Made by a program: the position numbers and the translations under genes. The notes beneath the pieces were generated by a model, which saw only the letters and a program-made list of their open reading frames with translations, was not told the origin of the DNA and ran no database searches. Of a DNA stretch of 14,090 bases, positions 1 through 6,855 are shown piece by piece; within the stretch, counting starts at the first letter, position 1; each line of letters begins with the position of its first letter. The DNA is from Methanosphaera sp. (GTDB taxonomy: Archaea; Methanobacteriota; Methanobacteria; Methanobacteriales; Methanobacteriaceae), in NCBI GenBank assembly GCA_021199865.1, contig JAJQHG010000059.1, positions 1-14,090 of the forward strand, read 5' to 3'.

Positions 1-34
1 CTGATAATCCAATATATATTACTGCATATATTTA
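1..34 (-). other. secY: In-frame TAA in secY with the SecY reading frame continuing to the window edge
   Basis: The stop TAA lies at 34-32. Read on in the same frame, the remaining bases give IYAVIYIGLS, a hydrophobic stretch that lines up without a gap with the start of SecY helix 8 (in Methanocaldococcus jannaschii SecY, as I recall it, the DP motif is followed by a similar hydrophobic run). The stop therefore takes the place of one residue. A single-base change from TTA (Leu) to TAA would explain it. Only about ten codons are visible, so it cannot be seen whether the rest of the gene is intact. Confidence 0.65.
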
Positions 35-1018
35 TACTTTTAATGGATCTGTAAATAATACAGATATACTTGAAGGAGTTGTTAAGTAATAACCAATACC
101 ATTAATAACTTGACCATCAACTACTTCTCCAAGAATAGGATGACCTAAAGATTGGAATAAACCTGCAAATAATTGTACATTTAAGAATAATGCATTTACA
201 AGTATAACTGGCATGTTACTAGCATAAATAAATTTTAATGGATATTTTGAACGAACTCCTTTAGCTCCACCATAAGATAATGGAATTTCTACTCTCATTG
301 ACTCAGCATATACAACAACGAAGAATACAACAATTGTAGCTAAGAGTGGTAATAATAAACTGAAATCTGGTTGACCAGTAGTTAATGAATATATAAATGC
401 TGGTATATCACCTGCTGGTACATCTGATCCAGATGTAGTTAAGAAGTTAAATCCTCCAACTAATATCTGTTCAGATACTCCTGCAGCAATGAATAAACCG
501 ATTCCACTACCAAAACCCCATTTACTTACAACTTCATCCATATAAATTATTAGGATACCACCAAGAACCATTTGTAATATAAGTATTAGAGTATAATCAC
601 TTGATATAGGAGGCATTGAACCTGTTAGTACAAGTACTGCCCCTTCAAACAATGTTAATAATATTGCTAATAATTTCTGTGTTCCCTGAAATGCAGCTTT
701 GTCTTCCGAAAGAGACAAATCCAAATTAATCAATTTACCTCCGACTAATAACTGCATGACAATAGACGCTGTTACTATAGGACCAATACCCAATGTGAGT
801 AATGAACCATAGCTTCCAGCCATTACTGATCTAATCTGAGCAAATTGATCTACTGCTGTTGAACTAAGACCATATAATGATATCTGTGTTAATATAAAGT
901 ATACTATTAATATTACTACTGTCCATTTTATCTTCTCTCTAAAATCAAGATGTTTATCCGGATTTGCTACTTGAGGTAAAAGAGAATAAAATGGCTTTAA
1001 ACTATCTAATGCGGACAT
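32..1018 (-). CDS. secY: Protein translocase channel subunit SecY, ended early by an in-frame stop
   Basis: SecY forms the membrane pore of the Sec translocon with SecE and Sec-beta, taking unfolded or nascent proteins across or into the cytoplasmic membrane. The reading frame has 328 residues; archaeal SecY is usually about 430-460. It matches SecY from residue 1: helix 1 near 31-51, the plug region 52-70, helix 2 near 72-93 with GIGPIVTASIVMQLL, the helix 4-5 segment with DEVVSKWGFGSGIGLF at 161-176, helix 6 near 219-238 followed by MRVEIPLSYGG, and helix 7 near 262-290. The frame ends at TAA 32-34 just after TDPLKV, where helix 8 should start, so helices 8-10 are absent. The ATG at 1018 has an AGGAG site a few bases upstream. 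It lies 39 bases after uL15, its usual neighbour. Identity is certain; whether the stop is real is not. Confidence 0.93.
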   Translation of the reverse strand: MSALDSLKPFYSLLPQVANPDKHLDFREKIKWTVVILIVYFILTQISLYGLSSTAVDQFAQIRSVMAGSYGSLLTLGIGPIVTASIVMQLLVGGKLINLDLSLSEDKAAFQGTQKLLAILLTLFEGAVLVLTGSMPPISSDYTLILILQMVLGGILIIYMDEVVSKWGFGSGIGLFIAAGVSEQILVGGFNFLTTSGSDVPAGDIPAFIYSLTTGQPDFSLLLPLLATIVVFFVVVYAESMRVEIPLSYGGAKGVRSKYPLKFIYASNMPVILVNALFLNVQLFAGLFQSLGHPILGEVVDGQVINGIGYYLTTPSSISVLFTDPLKV

Positions 1019-1030
1019 ATTTGCTCCTAT

Positions 1031-1050
1031 AAAAATATATGAATATTTTT
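1031..1050 (-). other. AT-only inverted repeat ending in five T between rpl15 and secY
   Basis: On the minus strand the arms are AAAAATAT and ATATTTTT, a perfect 8-base match around a TCAT loop. The run of T falls just before the secY ribosome-binding site (AGGAG). The hairpin would be weak because it has no G-C pairs. Archaeal RNA polymerase can stop at T-runs alone, so a partial terminator that lowers secY output relative to the ribosomal genes is possible. Chance occurrence in an AT-rich spacer is an equal alternative. Confidence 0.35.
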
Positions 1051-1057
1051 GCTAGAT

Positions 1058-1495
1058 TTAAATAATCTCGGCTACACCACCAGCTTCTTCTATTTTAGTT
1101 ATTGCACTTTTAGAGAACTTTGGTGATCGGATAGTCATTGCTGAAGAAATATTACCTTTACCTAATACTTTATTGTAACCAAGATCTGTTACATCAAGTA
1201 CTATTTGGCCATCTTCTTTTGTTGCAATTTCCTGATCTAAAAGTTTATCAATCTCATTGTCAATAAATAATAGATTTACTGGTTTATATTCATCAATAGT
1301 CTTTTGTGGACGTTTAAATCCATATTTTCCAAAGTGTTTAGGATCGTTGATAACCATCCAAGTCCAGTGATGTTTATTTCCACCTGCTTGACCACGACCT
1401 CCGCGATGTCCTGCACCACGTCTCTTCTTAGTACATCCACCACCAACAGATCTTGAACCTCTAAGTTTTCTGATTTTTTTAGTTTTTCTAATCAT
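1058..1495 (-). CDS. rpl15: Large-subunit ribosomal protein uL15 (L15, archaeal form)
   Basis: uL15 is a 23S rRNA-binding protein of the large subunit whose extended N-terminus reaches into the rRNA core and takes part in late assembly. The 145-residue product has the usual basic, glycine-rich N-terminal segment (about residues 3-39, with GSRSVGGG, RRGAGHRGGRG and GQAGG). The C-terminal globular part includes DVTDLGYNKVLGKG near 101-114 and ends KIEEAGGVAEII, as in archaeal L15 and eukaryotic L27a. Two ATG codons lie close together at 1499 and 1495; only the one at 1495 is in frame, and AGGGTGT stands about five bases ahead of it. The gene follows uL30 by 12 bases and precedes secY, the usual end of the spc-like block. 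Confidence 0.98.
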   Translation of the reverse strand: MIRKTKKIRKLRGSRSVGGGCTKKRRGAGHRGGRGQAGGNKHHWTWMVINDPKHFGKYGFKRPQKTIDEYKPVNLLFIDNEIDKLLDQEIATKEDGQIVLDVTDLGYNKVLGKGNISSAMTIRSPKFSKSAITKIEEAGGVAEII

Positions 1496-1507
1496 TCATG
1501 ACACCCT

Positions 1508-1966
1508 TTATATCATCTTTTCGATTAATTCATTGATATTTTCAGATCTGTATCCGAGAGATCCACCCTCATTATATGTCTTCTTAGTGTTCTCATAACC
1601 CTTTCTAGGAGGACTTAAACGGAAGATAGGTTTAAGGCCAACTTCTTTAAGAGTTGTTTCACCATTATAGAGGGCAGTTGCTAATGAATCAATTGAATCA
1701 TAGTCAGTATTTTCCTTTACATATTCCTCAGTAACTCTCTTGTTACCAGGTAGTCTTCCACGTTCAGCTAATAATAACTTGTAGGTCTCCTCAGAAACTT
1801 CTCCCCAAGTAATATAATCCTTACCTTTCTGTAACATTCCTTTGTAACTAGATGTTTCAGGTATTACTACTGCATGACTAATTCTTGTAAGATTTAACAT
1901 ATCAAGTGTATCTGCGAGATTTTTCTTAATGCCTGTCCTTCCACGAACTCTTATAACTGCATACAT
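1508..1966 (-). CDS. rpl30: Large-subunit ribosomal protein uL30 (L30, archaeal long form)
   Basis: uL30 is a small rRNA-binding protein of the large subunit. The 152 residues match the archaeal/eukaryotic L7-type form, which is much longer than bacterial L30 (about 60 residues). The ferredoxin-like core opens with YAVIRVRGRTGIKKNLADTL (2-21) and continues TRISHAVVIPET. The archaeal C-terminal extension includes GLKPIFRLSPPRKGYENTK and GGSLGYRSENINELI. A GAGGTG site lies just upstream of the ATG, 15 bases after the stop of uS5. Nothing unusual is visible. Confidence 0.98.
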   Translation of the reverse strand: MYAVIRVRGRTGIKKNLADTLDMLNLTRISHAVVIPETSSYKGMLQKGKDYITWGEVSEETYKLLLAERGRLPGNKRVTEEYVKENTDYDSIDSLATALYNGETTLKEVGLKPIFRLSPPRKGYENTKKTYNEGGSLGYRSENINELIEKMI

Positions 1967-1981
1967 TATTACACCTCAGAT

Positions 1982-2665
1982 TTACTCTATTACTCCAAGA
2001 GCTTTAAGATCCTTTTCACTAGTCTTTACAGAGGATAATGCTTTGAGAGCATCAAATACTGCACCTGCAAAGTTAATGGTTGTCTGTGTCTGTCCACTAC
2101 ACATGGACCATACATCATCAATACCAGCTAAGGAGAGAATAGTTTTTCCTACATCACCAATAGCTAATCCTACACCTGCTGGTGCTGGGATTAATGTAAC
2201 ATTTACACTACTCATTTTACCTTCAACTTTGTATGGTACTGTGTGTTGTCTTCCACATCCACAACCCCAGTCTCCACAACCTCTTCGTACTTTAATGAGA
2301 TTGTATTTAGCATCATCAACAGCTTTTCTGATAGCTGGACCTACTTCCTGGCTTTTACCTTGACCTAATCCAACATATCCGTTTCTGTTTCCTACAGATA
2401 CAATTACTCTAAAGTTAACTTTTCTACCAGATTTATGCATTCTTTGAACAAGGTTAACATCCATAACTTCTTCTTCAAGATCTGGTAATAGTGCGTCAAC
2501 AATTTCTAATTCCATTATTGGAAGACCTTTGTCTAATATTTGATCAATATCAGTTATTTCGCCTTCTTTAACTTTCCATCCAAGCTCTGTTTTTGGTTCC
2601 CAATTTTCAATATTGAACTTGTTGGAATTATTCTTATTGTTTGATCTATTTGATCTTTTGCTCAT
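1982..2665 (-). CDS. rps5: Small-subunit ribosomal protein uS5 (S5)
   Basis: uS5 sits at the back of the small-subunit body near the mRNA entry site and helps keep decoding accurate. The 227-residue product has an Asn/Ser/Lys-rich N-terminal segment (1-18), then the double-stranded-RNA-binding-like S5 domain (about 60-125, with FRVIVSVGNRNGYVGLGQGK) and the C-terminal S5 domain (about 150-215, with LIPAPAGVGLAIGD). Between them is the archaeal RRGCGDWGCGCG stretch with cysteines 130, 135 and 137. The ATG overlaps the uL18 stop as ATGA, sharing four bases, so ribosomes probably pass directly from uL18 to uS5. No strong ribosome-binding site is seen, which fits such coupling. Confidence 0.98.
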   Translation of the reverse strand: MSKRSNRSNNKNNSNKFNIENWEPKTELGWKVKEGEITDIDQILDKGLPIMELEIVDALLPDLEEEVMDVNLVQRMHKSGRKVNFRVIVSVGNRNGYVGLGQGKSQEVGPAIRKAVDDAKYNLIKVRRGCGDWGCGCGRQHTVPYKVEGKMSSVNVTLIPAPAGVGLAIGDVGKTILSLAGIDDVWSMCSGQTQTTINFAGAVFDALKALSSVKTSEKDLKALGVIE

Positions 2666-3243
2666 TGTGTTGCCTCATCTATTTTATTTTTAACGCTATC
2701 AAAGTGATCTGGTATTTCTTCTGGAGATAATCCACATCTTATGTAGTTAGCAAATTTAGCATTCTTTTCTTCATCATCCATGCTTTCTGCGTATTGTGCA
2801 ATGTGTTCTCCTCTGATTCTTGAATCATCTGGAAGAATACTATCATTATGAGGTATGTATAAACCTGCATCTACTGCACCTTTGAGGGTAGCATAGATTT
2901 TTGTACCTCTAATGGAGTGTTGAAGACCTATATCAAGTATAGTTTCATCATAACCTTCATTTAAAGCTTTTTTACCGAATAAGTAACCAGTTAGATAAGC
3001 AGCAGATGTGTTTTTACCATTTCCTAACCATCCATAATTCTTTAGTTCCTTAGAGGTAGCTGAAACTAGTGTCTCATCACCATTTTCACCAATCTTAAGT
3101 AATTGAGTTATAGTGTGATTAGAAGTGATTCTAACAACCATTCGTGTTTTGTCTAGGTCAACTAATTTATATCTTTTATTGTAATTAGTTTTACCTTCTC
3201 TTCTTCTCTTGAATTGTACTTTATATGTTGCTCCTCGTGCCAC
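2662..3243 (-). CDS. rpl18: Large-subunit ribosomal protein uL18 (L18/L5e family), GTG start
   Basis: uL18 binds 5S rRNA with uL5 and anchors it to the central protuberance of the large subunit. The 193 residues match the archaeal L18/eukaryotic L5 type: basic N-terminus with FKRRREGKTNYNKRYKLV (11-28), RMVVRITSNHTITQLL (34-49), SKELKNYGWLG, TSAAYLTGYLFGKKAL, and IRGTKIYATLKGAVDAGLYIPH (111-132). The C-terminal helical region (about 140-193) is typical of archaea. The start is GTG at 3243, only three bases after the eL19 stop TAG, with a GGGGGAA stretch upstream; no in-frame ATG fits the family start MARGATYKVQ. It overlaps uS5 by four bases. Confidence 0.98.
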   Translation of the reverse strand: MARGATYKVQFKRRREGKTNYNKRYKLVDLDKTRMVVRITSNHTITQLLKIGENGDETLVSATSKELKNYGWLGNGKNTSAAYLTGYLFGKKALNEGYDETILDIGLQHSIRGTKIYATLKGAVDAGLYIPHNDSILPDDSRIRGEHIAQYAESMDDEEKNAKFANYIRCGLSPEEIPDHFDSVKNKIDEATQ

Positions 3244-3246
3244 TTT

Positions 3247-3705
3247 CTATTCCCCCGTTTCTTTAAGCATTCCGTGGTCTTTTGCATAAGATTTCATGTA
3301 TGATTTACTTCTGAATGATCCACCCTTTGCCATATTGTATAATTTACGGTATGTGGTTCTATCAATCTCGTCGTTATCACGCATGTCTTTAAGAACAACT
3401 CTTAAAGAACGGATTGTACTCATCCATGCTTGTTTCTTAGGAGTTCTTGCTTTCTTTGCCCCTTTTCTACTACCATGGCCTTTTCTTCTTCCTTTCTTCT
3501 TTTGTTCAGCATTCTTTTTGCTTCTGTAACTGCTTATTCCTGTAGCAGGTCGTGCTTTGATGATCCCGTCATTAATCAAAGCTCTTATACTGGATCTTGT
3601 GATTGCTCTAGATACTTCTTCCATGTGATCTGGATCAATCCATACCCTGTTTACTCCAACTTTTAGGATTTTTGCAGCTAATTTTTTCTGTGTGGTAAGA
3701 TTCAT
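3247..3705 (-). CDS. rpl19e: Large-subunit ribosomal protein eL19 (L19e)
   Basis: eL19 is found only in archaea and eukaryotes. It is a helical large-subunit protein whose long basic arm runs through rRNA, near the subunit interface. The 152-residue product begins MNLTTQKKLAAKIL and has the helical domain RVWIDPDHMEEVSRAITRSS (20-39). A strongly basic linker (61-91) with KKKGRRKGHGSRKGAKK follows, then the C-terminal helix with MSTIRSLRVVLKDMRDNDEI (95-114). A full AGGAGG site stands six bases before the ATG, one of the best in the window. The 70-base gap before it, after eL32, is unusually wide for this cluster. Confidence 0.98.
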   Translation of the reverse strand: MNLTTQKKLAAKILKVGVNRVWIDPDHMEEVSRAITRSSIRALINDGIIKARPATGISSYRSKKNAEQKKKGRRKGHGSRKGAKKARTPKKQAWMSTIRSLRVVLKDMRDNDEIDRTTYRKLYNMAKGGSFRSKSYMKSYAKDHGMLKETGE

Positions 3706-3775
3706 GAAAATCCTCCTAATGTAATATCTAATATTTTCATATAATGTATTCTAAATGAACCACTACAATCAATAT
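3706..3775 (-). other. 70-base AT-rich spacer between rpl32e and rpl19e
   Basis: The spacer carries the strong AGGAGG site of eL19 at its downstream end (about 3714-3719). A CATTATATG stretch (about 3738-3746) resembles a TATA box, but transcription starting about 25 bases downstream would begin inside the ribosome-binding site, which argues against it acting as a promoter. No open frame, strong hairpin or T-run is seen. It may only be a loose spacer. Confidence 0.35.
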
Positions 3776-4105
3776 TTAGTTTAATATTTTTACCCCAAGC
3801 TTTTTAGCTTCTGCAACAATTAACTGTCTTTTTCTGTTTCCTACTGTTGCACTAATTCGAGCTGCATCAGTTTCTGGATTCAAAGCTTTGATTTCCTCAA
3901 CATTTGATACTAGTATATCCTTGAAACCTGATGGATGTAATCCACGGGTACTCTTAGGACTACGGTATCCTACCCTAGCCATTGCAGGTTTTCTTGCTTG
4001 GTATCTTCGTCTTTTACTTAGTTTACCTCTTGGTCTACGGTAACTATCACCAAGCTTTTTGTATCTCCAATGTTCTTGTCTTTTAAAGGTTGGTTTTTTA
4101 GTCAT
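3776..4105 (-). CDS. rpl32e: Large-subunit ribosomal protein eL32 (L32e)
   Basis: eL32 is an archaeal/eukaryotic large-subunit protein that binds 23S rRNA on the solvent side. The 109 residues carry the family core: FKRQEHWRYKKLGDSYRRPRG (7-27, basic), VGYRSPKSTRGLHPSGF (45-61, the most conserved stretch), then NPETDAARISATVGNRKR (76-93) and a C-terminus ending LGVKILN. Some archaeal homologues have a longer N-terminus, but no in-frame start upstream extends this one. An AGAGGATG site lies about five bases before the ATG, and the gene follows uL6 by 16 bases. Confidence 0.97.
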   Translation of the reverse strand: MTKKPTFKRQEHWRYKKLGDSYRRPRGKLSKRRRYQARKPAMARVGYRSPKSTRGLHPSGFKDILVSNVEEIKALNPETDAARISATVGNRKRQLIVAEAKKLGVKILN

Positions 4106-4121
4106 AGTAACATCCTCTTAT

Positions 4122-4676
4122 TTATTCCTCAATTTCTTCCTGACTCTTATCAACTAAGTAGATTCCATCCTGGAATATACGTGGGTCTCTTCCCTTAATC
4201 TTGGTAGCTTGTTCAATGTTAGCCATTGTTTGACCAACTTCTTCTTTATTAATACCAGTAATTGTTACATCTTCTCCCTTTACTGATACCTTTGCATCAC
4301 CAATAATTTTTGCCACACGTGGACTTCTTTCTCCAAGGAAGTTGTCAATTGTTACAATGTTACCTTTTACTTTCACTGTCATTGGAAAGTGAGCATAGAC
4401 TATTTTCATTTTGTAGGTAAAACCATGTTTTACCCCATAAATCATATTATTAATATGAGATTTTATAGTTCCAACCATAGCTTTATCCTTTCTATTAGGA
4501 AATGCTACACTTACGATAACATTTTCTTCATCTTTAGATATGGTTATTTTATTATGGTTGAAGTTTCTCTTAATTTCTCCACCGTTTCCTTTAACTGTAA
4601 CATCAGAATTATCTATTGTAACAGTTACATCCTCAGGAACAGGGATTATCTCTGTTATATCTGCTAATTTAACCAT
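4122..4676 (-). CDS. rpl6: Large-subunit ribosomal protein uL6 (L6)
   Basis: uL6 binds helix 97 of 23S rRNA near the sarcin-ricin loop and the factor-binding site of the large subunit. The 184-residue protein shows the usual two repeated L6 domains, roughly 1-80 and 85-184. Conserved stretches include VPEDVTVTIDNSDVTVKGNGG in the first, the linking IKSHINNMIYGVKHGFTYKMK, and FLGERSPRVAKI with GINKEEVGQTMANIEQATKIKGRDPRIFQDGIY at the end. The C-terminal motif is the archaeal form of the L6 signature. A GGTGA site stands four bases before the ATG, 13 bases after uS8. Confidence 0.98.
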   Translation of the reverse strand: MVKLADITEIIPVPEDVTVTIDNSDVTVKGNGGEIKRNFNHNKITISKDEENVIVSVAFPNRKDKAMVGTIKSHINNMIYGVKHGFTYKMKIVYAHFPMTVKVKGNIVTIDNFLGERSPRVAKIIGDAKVSVKGEDVTITGINKEEVGQTMANIEQATKIKGRDPRIFQDGIYLVDKSQEEIEE

Positions 4677-4689
4677 TATTTCACCTAAT

Positions 4690-5082
4690 TTAATATACGT
4701 ATACTAATAATCTTCCACCAATTCCAGCTTCCTTAGCTTCATGGTGAGTCATAACACCTTGAGGTGTAGTTACTATTAATATACCAAAGTTTTTTGCTGG
4801 TAAGTATCTTTTTTCAAATTTCTCGAATTCTGTATTTTTTACAGCGTGACGTGGCTTGATAACTCCACACTTGTTTATGTTACCAACTAATTCAACGTTA
4901 AATATACCAGCTTTACCATCATCAACTAATTCGAAATTTCCTATATAATTCTCCTTCTGCATGGTACTTAAAACATGACCAATAAGTTTTGATGCAGGTT
5001 TGATAACACAACTATCATTACCCTGTAACTCATTGTTTCTAATGTTTGTTAATGCATCTGCAAGAGGATCCATGAGAGACAT
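4690..5082 (-). CDS. rps8: Small-subunit ribosomal protein uS8 (S8)
   Basis: uS8 is a primary 16S rRNA-binding protein that nucleates assembly of the central domain of the small subunit. In bacteria it also represses the spc operon by binding its mRNA; whether this happens here is not visible. The 130 residues include the N-terminal domain MSLMDPLADALTNIRN, the ASKLIGHVLSTMQKENYIG helix (30-48), and the C-terminal RNA-binding signature GILIVTTPQGVMTHHEA (100-116) followed by GIGGRLLVYVY. The first ATG (5082) is favoured over the ATG three codons later because AAGGAGTG lies eight bases ahead of it. Confidence 0.98.
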   Translation of the reverse strand: MSLMDPLADALTNIRNNELQGNDSCVIKPASKLIGHVLSTMQKENYIGNFELVDDGKAGIFNVELVGNINKCGVIKPRHAVKNTEFEKFEKRYLPAKNFGILIVTTPQGVMTHHEAKEAGIGGRLLVYVY

Positions 5083-5098
5083 TCTTTAAACACTCCTT

Positions 5099-5242
5099 TT
5101 AATTATATTTCTTAAAACCGATCTTTGGAGCAATTTCTCTAAAGCATTGACGACATAGGTTTAAACCATATCTTCTTACAATAGCTGAATGATCTCCACA
5201 TCGACTACATGTTCTTGCTGCTTTTCCATATTTTTTAGCCAC
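5099..5242 (-). CDS. rps14: Small-subunit ribosomal protein uS14, zinc-ribbon form, GTG start
   Basis: uS14 sits in the small-subunit head and helps assembly of uS3, uS10 and uS19 there. I found this gene by translating the gap between uL5 and uS8. It encodes 47 residues: MAKKYGKAARTCSRCGDHSA, then IVRRYGLNLCRQCFREIAPK, ending IGFKKYN. Cysteines 12, 15, 30 and 33 form the C-x2-C...C-x2-C zinc ribbon of the archaeal (and bacterial type Z) S14, and this length is normal for archaea. The start is GTG at 5242; AAGGTGAT (5247-5254) lies four bases ahead and overlaps the uL5 stop codon. It lies 16 bases before uS8, its standard place in the cluster. Confidence 0.97.
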   Translation of the reverse strand: MAKKYGKAARTCSRCGDHSAIVRRYGLNLCRQCFREIAPKIGFKKYN

Positions 5243-5255
5243 AATAATCACCTTA
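5243..5255 (-). promoter_or_regulatory. Ribosome-binding site of rps14 overlapping the rpl5 stop codon
   Basis: The minus strand reads TAAGGTGATTATT followed by GTG. TAA ends uL5, and AAGGTGAT can pair with the 3' end of 16S rRNA at the usual distance from GTG. This supports the non-ATG start of uS14 and suggests ribosomes finishing uL5 restart on uS14. Confidence 0.75.
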
Positions 5256-5759
5256 CTCTATAGTAACCTGGAATTTTTCCTTCATGTATTCCATGGATTC
5301 TTCTTTTGTAACTCTTTGTGTTTGAGGTAATTTTTTAGGTTTGAGTCTTCTTTCCTTAATTCTGTGACCAGGTTTCTGGAATGTTACAGATACATCCATA
5401 CCAAAAATTCCTATATCTGGATCATATCTTACACCCGGAATATCAATATGTTCTCTTATACCAAAGGAAACATTACCTTCCTTATCAAATTGAGAAGCTT
5501 TTATTCTGTTTTCTAGTCCAGATAATACCATGGATATAATCTTATCAGCCTTTTCTCCACGTAGTGTAACTTTACATGCGATAGGCTGTTTCTTTCTTAT
5601 ACCAAACTCAGGGTTTGTAACCTTAGAATAGGTTCTTACAGGTTTTTGATCAACAAGGCTTTCAATTAATTTTTCTGCTCTTGTTAATTTTTCTCCACCT
5701 TCACCTACACCAATATTAACAGTTGCCTTTGCAATATAAGGTTTTTCCATTACATTCAT
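5253..5759 (-). CDS. rpl5: Large-subunit ribosomal protein uL5 (L5)
   Basis: uL5 binds 5S rRNA with uL18 in the central protuberance and touches the P-site tRNA and small-subunit head. The 168 residues show the L5 fold: YIAKATVNIGVGEGGEKLTRAE (8-29), KPVRTYSKVTNPEFGIRKKQPIACKVTLRG (39-68) and FGIREHIDIPGVRYDPDIGIFGMDVSV (99-125). The C-terminal HRIKERRLKPKKLP is the basic archaeal tail. Three nearby starts are possible. The ATG at 5759 is chosen because AGGAGA stands eight bases upstream, while the next ATG would be about 17 bases from it. One base separates it from the eS4 stop, so coupled translation is likely. Confidence 0.98.
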   Translation of the reverse strand: MNVMEKPYIAKATVNIGVGEGGEKLTRAEKLIESLVDQKPVRTYSKVTNPEFGIRKKQPIACKVTLRGEKADKIISMVLSGLENRIKASQFDKEGNVSFGIREHIDIPGVRYDPDIGIFGMDVSVTFQKPGHRIKERRLKPKKLPQTQRVTKEESMEYMKEKFQVTIE

Positions 5760-5760
5760 C

Positions 5761-6486
5761 TTAGTTCTCTCCTAATAATGATATAACAGGTTTATCTGTA
5801 CCGATAACAAATACGTATCTTGTTAATGTTAAGAAAGAACCCTCATCTGTCTCAACTAATACTGTGTTAGACTTAGATGATCTAGTAACATTAATACTAT
5901 CAATCTTACCTAATTCACCTATGTGTTTACCACCAGTAATTAATGCAAGTGCTCCTTCTTCAAACTTAATTGAATCAGATACTTTTTGTTCAGGGATATT
6001 TAATAATAAAACATCGTTTGTATTATAATCATCCTCTGTTATTACATTTCTACCATCGTGTAGGTTGAGTTGTGTCTTACCACCTTTGATAGTAGTCTTG
6101 TTATCAATTGCTACTAACTTAAAGTTAGCATCCTTTTCATCAATTTCGTGGAGTATTAATCTTCCCTTATAATCTTGTAATAATCTGTAGTGTTTGTTGA
6201 TCTTAGGAATTGAAATAACATCCATAAATCCTACAGGGAATCTGTGATCCTTACGTGGTGTACCATCAACTAATACATCACCATTATTTAAGATTATTTT
6301 AGCCTCACGAACATTTTCAGCTAATCCTAAAATTTCTCTTAATACCATAACTAAAGGTATTGAATCTTCTATAGCATGAGTACCTGGAGCAGTTTTGGTT
6401 GTCCAAGTCTCTTCCTTAATATGGATAGGCCATGTTTTAGGAGCTTTATATCTCTTTAAATGTTTTCTTGATCCCATATTTGCCAT
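5761..6486 (-). CDS. rps4e: Small-subunit ribosomal protein eS4 (S4e)
   Basis: eS4 is an archaeal/eukaryotic small-subunit protein, unrelated in overall build to bacterial uS4 apart from a shared S4 RNA-binding domain. The 241 residues open with a basic stretch GSRKHLKRYKAPKTWPI (5-21). The S4 domain follows at about 43-95, with REAKIILNNGDVLVDGTPRKD and FPVGFMDVISIPK. The central domain contains KGGKTQLNLHDGRNVI (134-149), and a KOW-like segment has EGALALITGGKHIGELGKI (177-195). An AGGAAGG site precedes the ATG, which is two bases after the uL24 stop. A second ATG three codons in is possible but lies further from the site. Confidence 0.98.
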   Translation of the reverse strand: MANMGSRKHLKRYKAPKTWPIHIKEETWTTKTAPGTHAIEDSIPLVMVLREILGLAENVREAKIILNNGDVLVDGTPRKDHRFPVGFMDVISIPKINKHYRLLQDYKGRLILHEIDEKDANFKLVAIDNKTTIKGGKTQLNLHDGRNVITEDDYNTNDVLLLNIPEQKVSDSIKFEEGALALITGGKHIGELGKIDSINVTRSSKSNTVLVETDEGSFLTLTRYVFVIGTDKPVISLLGEN

Positions 6487-6488
6487 AT

Positions 6489-6842
6489 TTATGCCTTCCT
6501 ATTTAATGCATTATTTCTTCTCTCATCATCTAAGTATACTTCAGTTAATACTAGGTTTGATGGGTGAATTGGTTGGTATAATTTAGATCCATCTTGTTTT
6601 TGACTTGATGCACCGTCAACTAATACACGGTAATTCTTAAGATCTATACCTTCAACTTTACCTTCTGTTCCCTTAAAGTCACCACGAACTATTTCAACCT
6701 CATCCCCTTTTCTTACTGGGAATGATCTTTTGTTGAACTCTTTTCTTAACTCTTCTGAGAGATGTACACTCATTGATTGATGACGTTTGTGTAATGGTGC
6801 AGTATATAATGCTTTACGTTGTTTTCTTGGTTGTTTTGACAT
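6489..6842 (-). CDS. rpl24: Large-subunit ribosomal protein uL24 (L24/L26 family)
   Basis: uL24 is an early assembly protein of the large subunit and lies near the polypeptide exit. From the ATG at 6842 the product has 117 residues: a basic N-terminus SKQPRKQRKALYTAPLHKRHQ (2-22), then a KOW domain VRKGDEVEIVRGDFKGTEGKVEGID (43-67), and the archaeal C-terminal part with PIHPSNLVLTEVYLDDERR. The longest open frame would begin six codons earlier at 6860 and overlap uL14. That start is rejected because AAGGTGA lies five bases before the inner ATG and family members begin MSKQPRKQRK. Confidence 0.96.
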   Translation of the reverse strand: MSKQPRKQRKALYTAPLHKRHQSMSVHLSEELRKEFNKRSFPVRKGDEVEIVRGDFKGTEGKVEGIDLKNYRVLVDGASSQKQDGSKLYQPIHPSNLVLTEVYLDDERRNNALNRKA

Positions 6843-6855
6843 ATTATTCACCTTA
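6843..6855 (-). promoter_or_regulatory. Ribosome-binding site fixing the rpl24 start, overlapping the rpl14 stop
   Basis: The minus strand reads TAAGGTGAATAAT followed by ATG (6842). TAA is the uL14 stop and AAGGTGA (6848-6854) is the ribosome-binding site. The arrangement is nearly identical to that before uS14. It decides for the inner uL24 start. Confidence 0.75.

Noticed and set aside
32..34. The secY TAA as a recoded stop
   Set aside because: Archaeal recoding known to me uses UAG (pyrrolysine) or UGA (selenocysteine), not UAA, and no recoding element could be assessed here.
1929..2363. Plus-strand open frame of 144 codons opposite uS5
   Set aside because: It lies antisense to a clearly conserved gene, has no family resemblance and is full of residues expected from the reverse of uS5 codons. 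The same reasoning removes every other plus-strand frame in the window.
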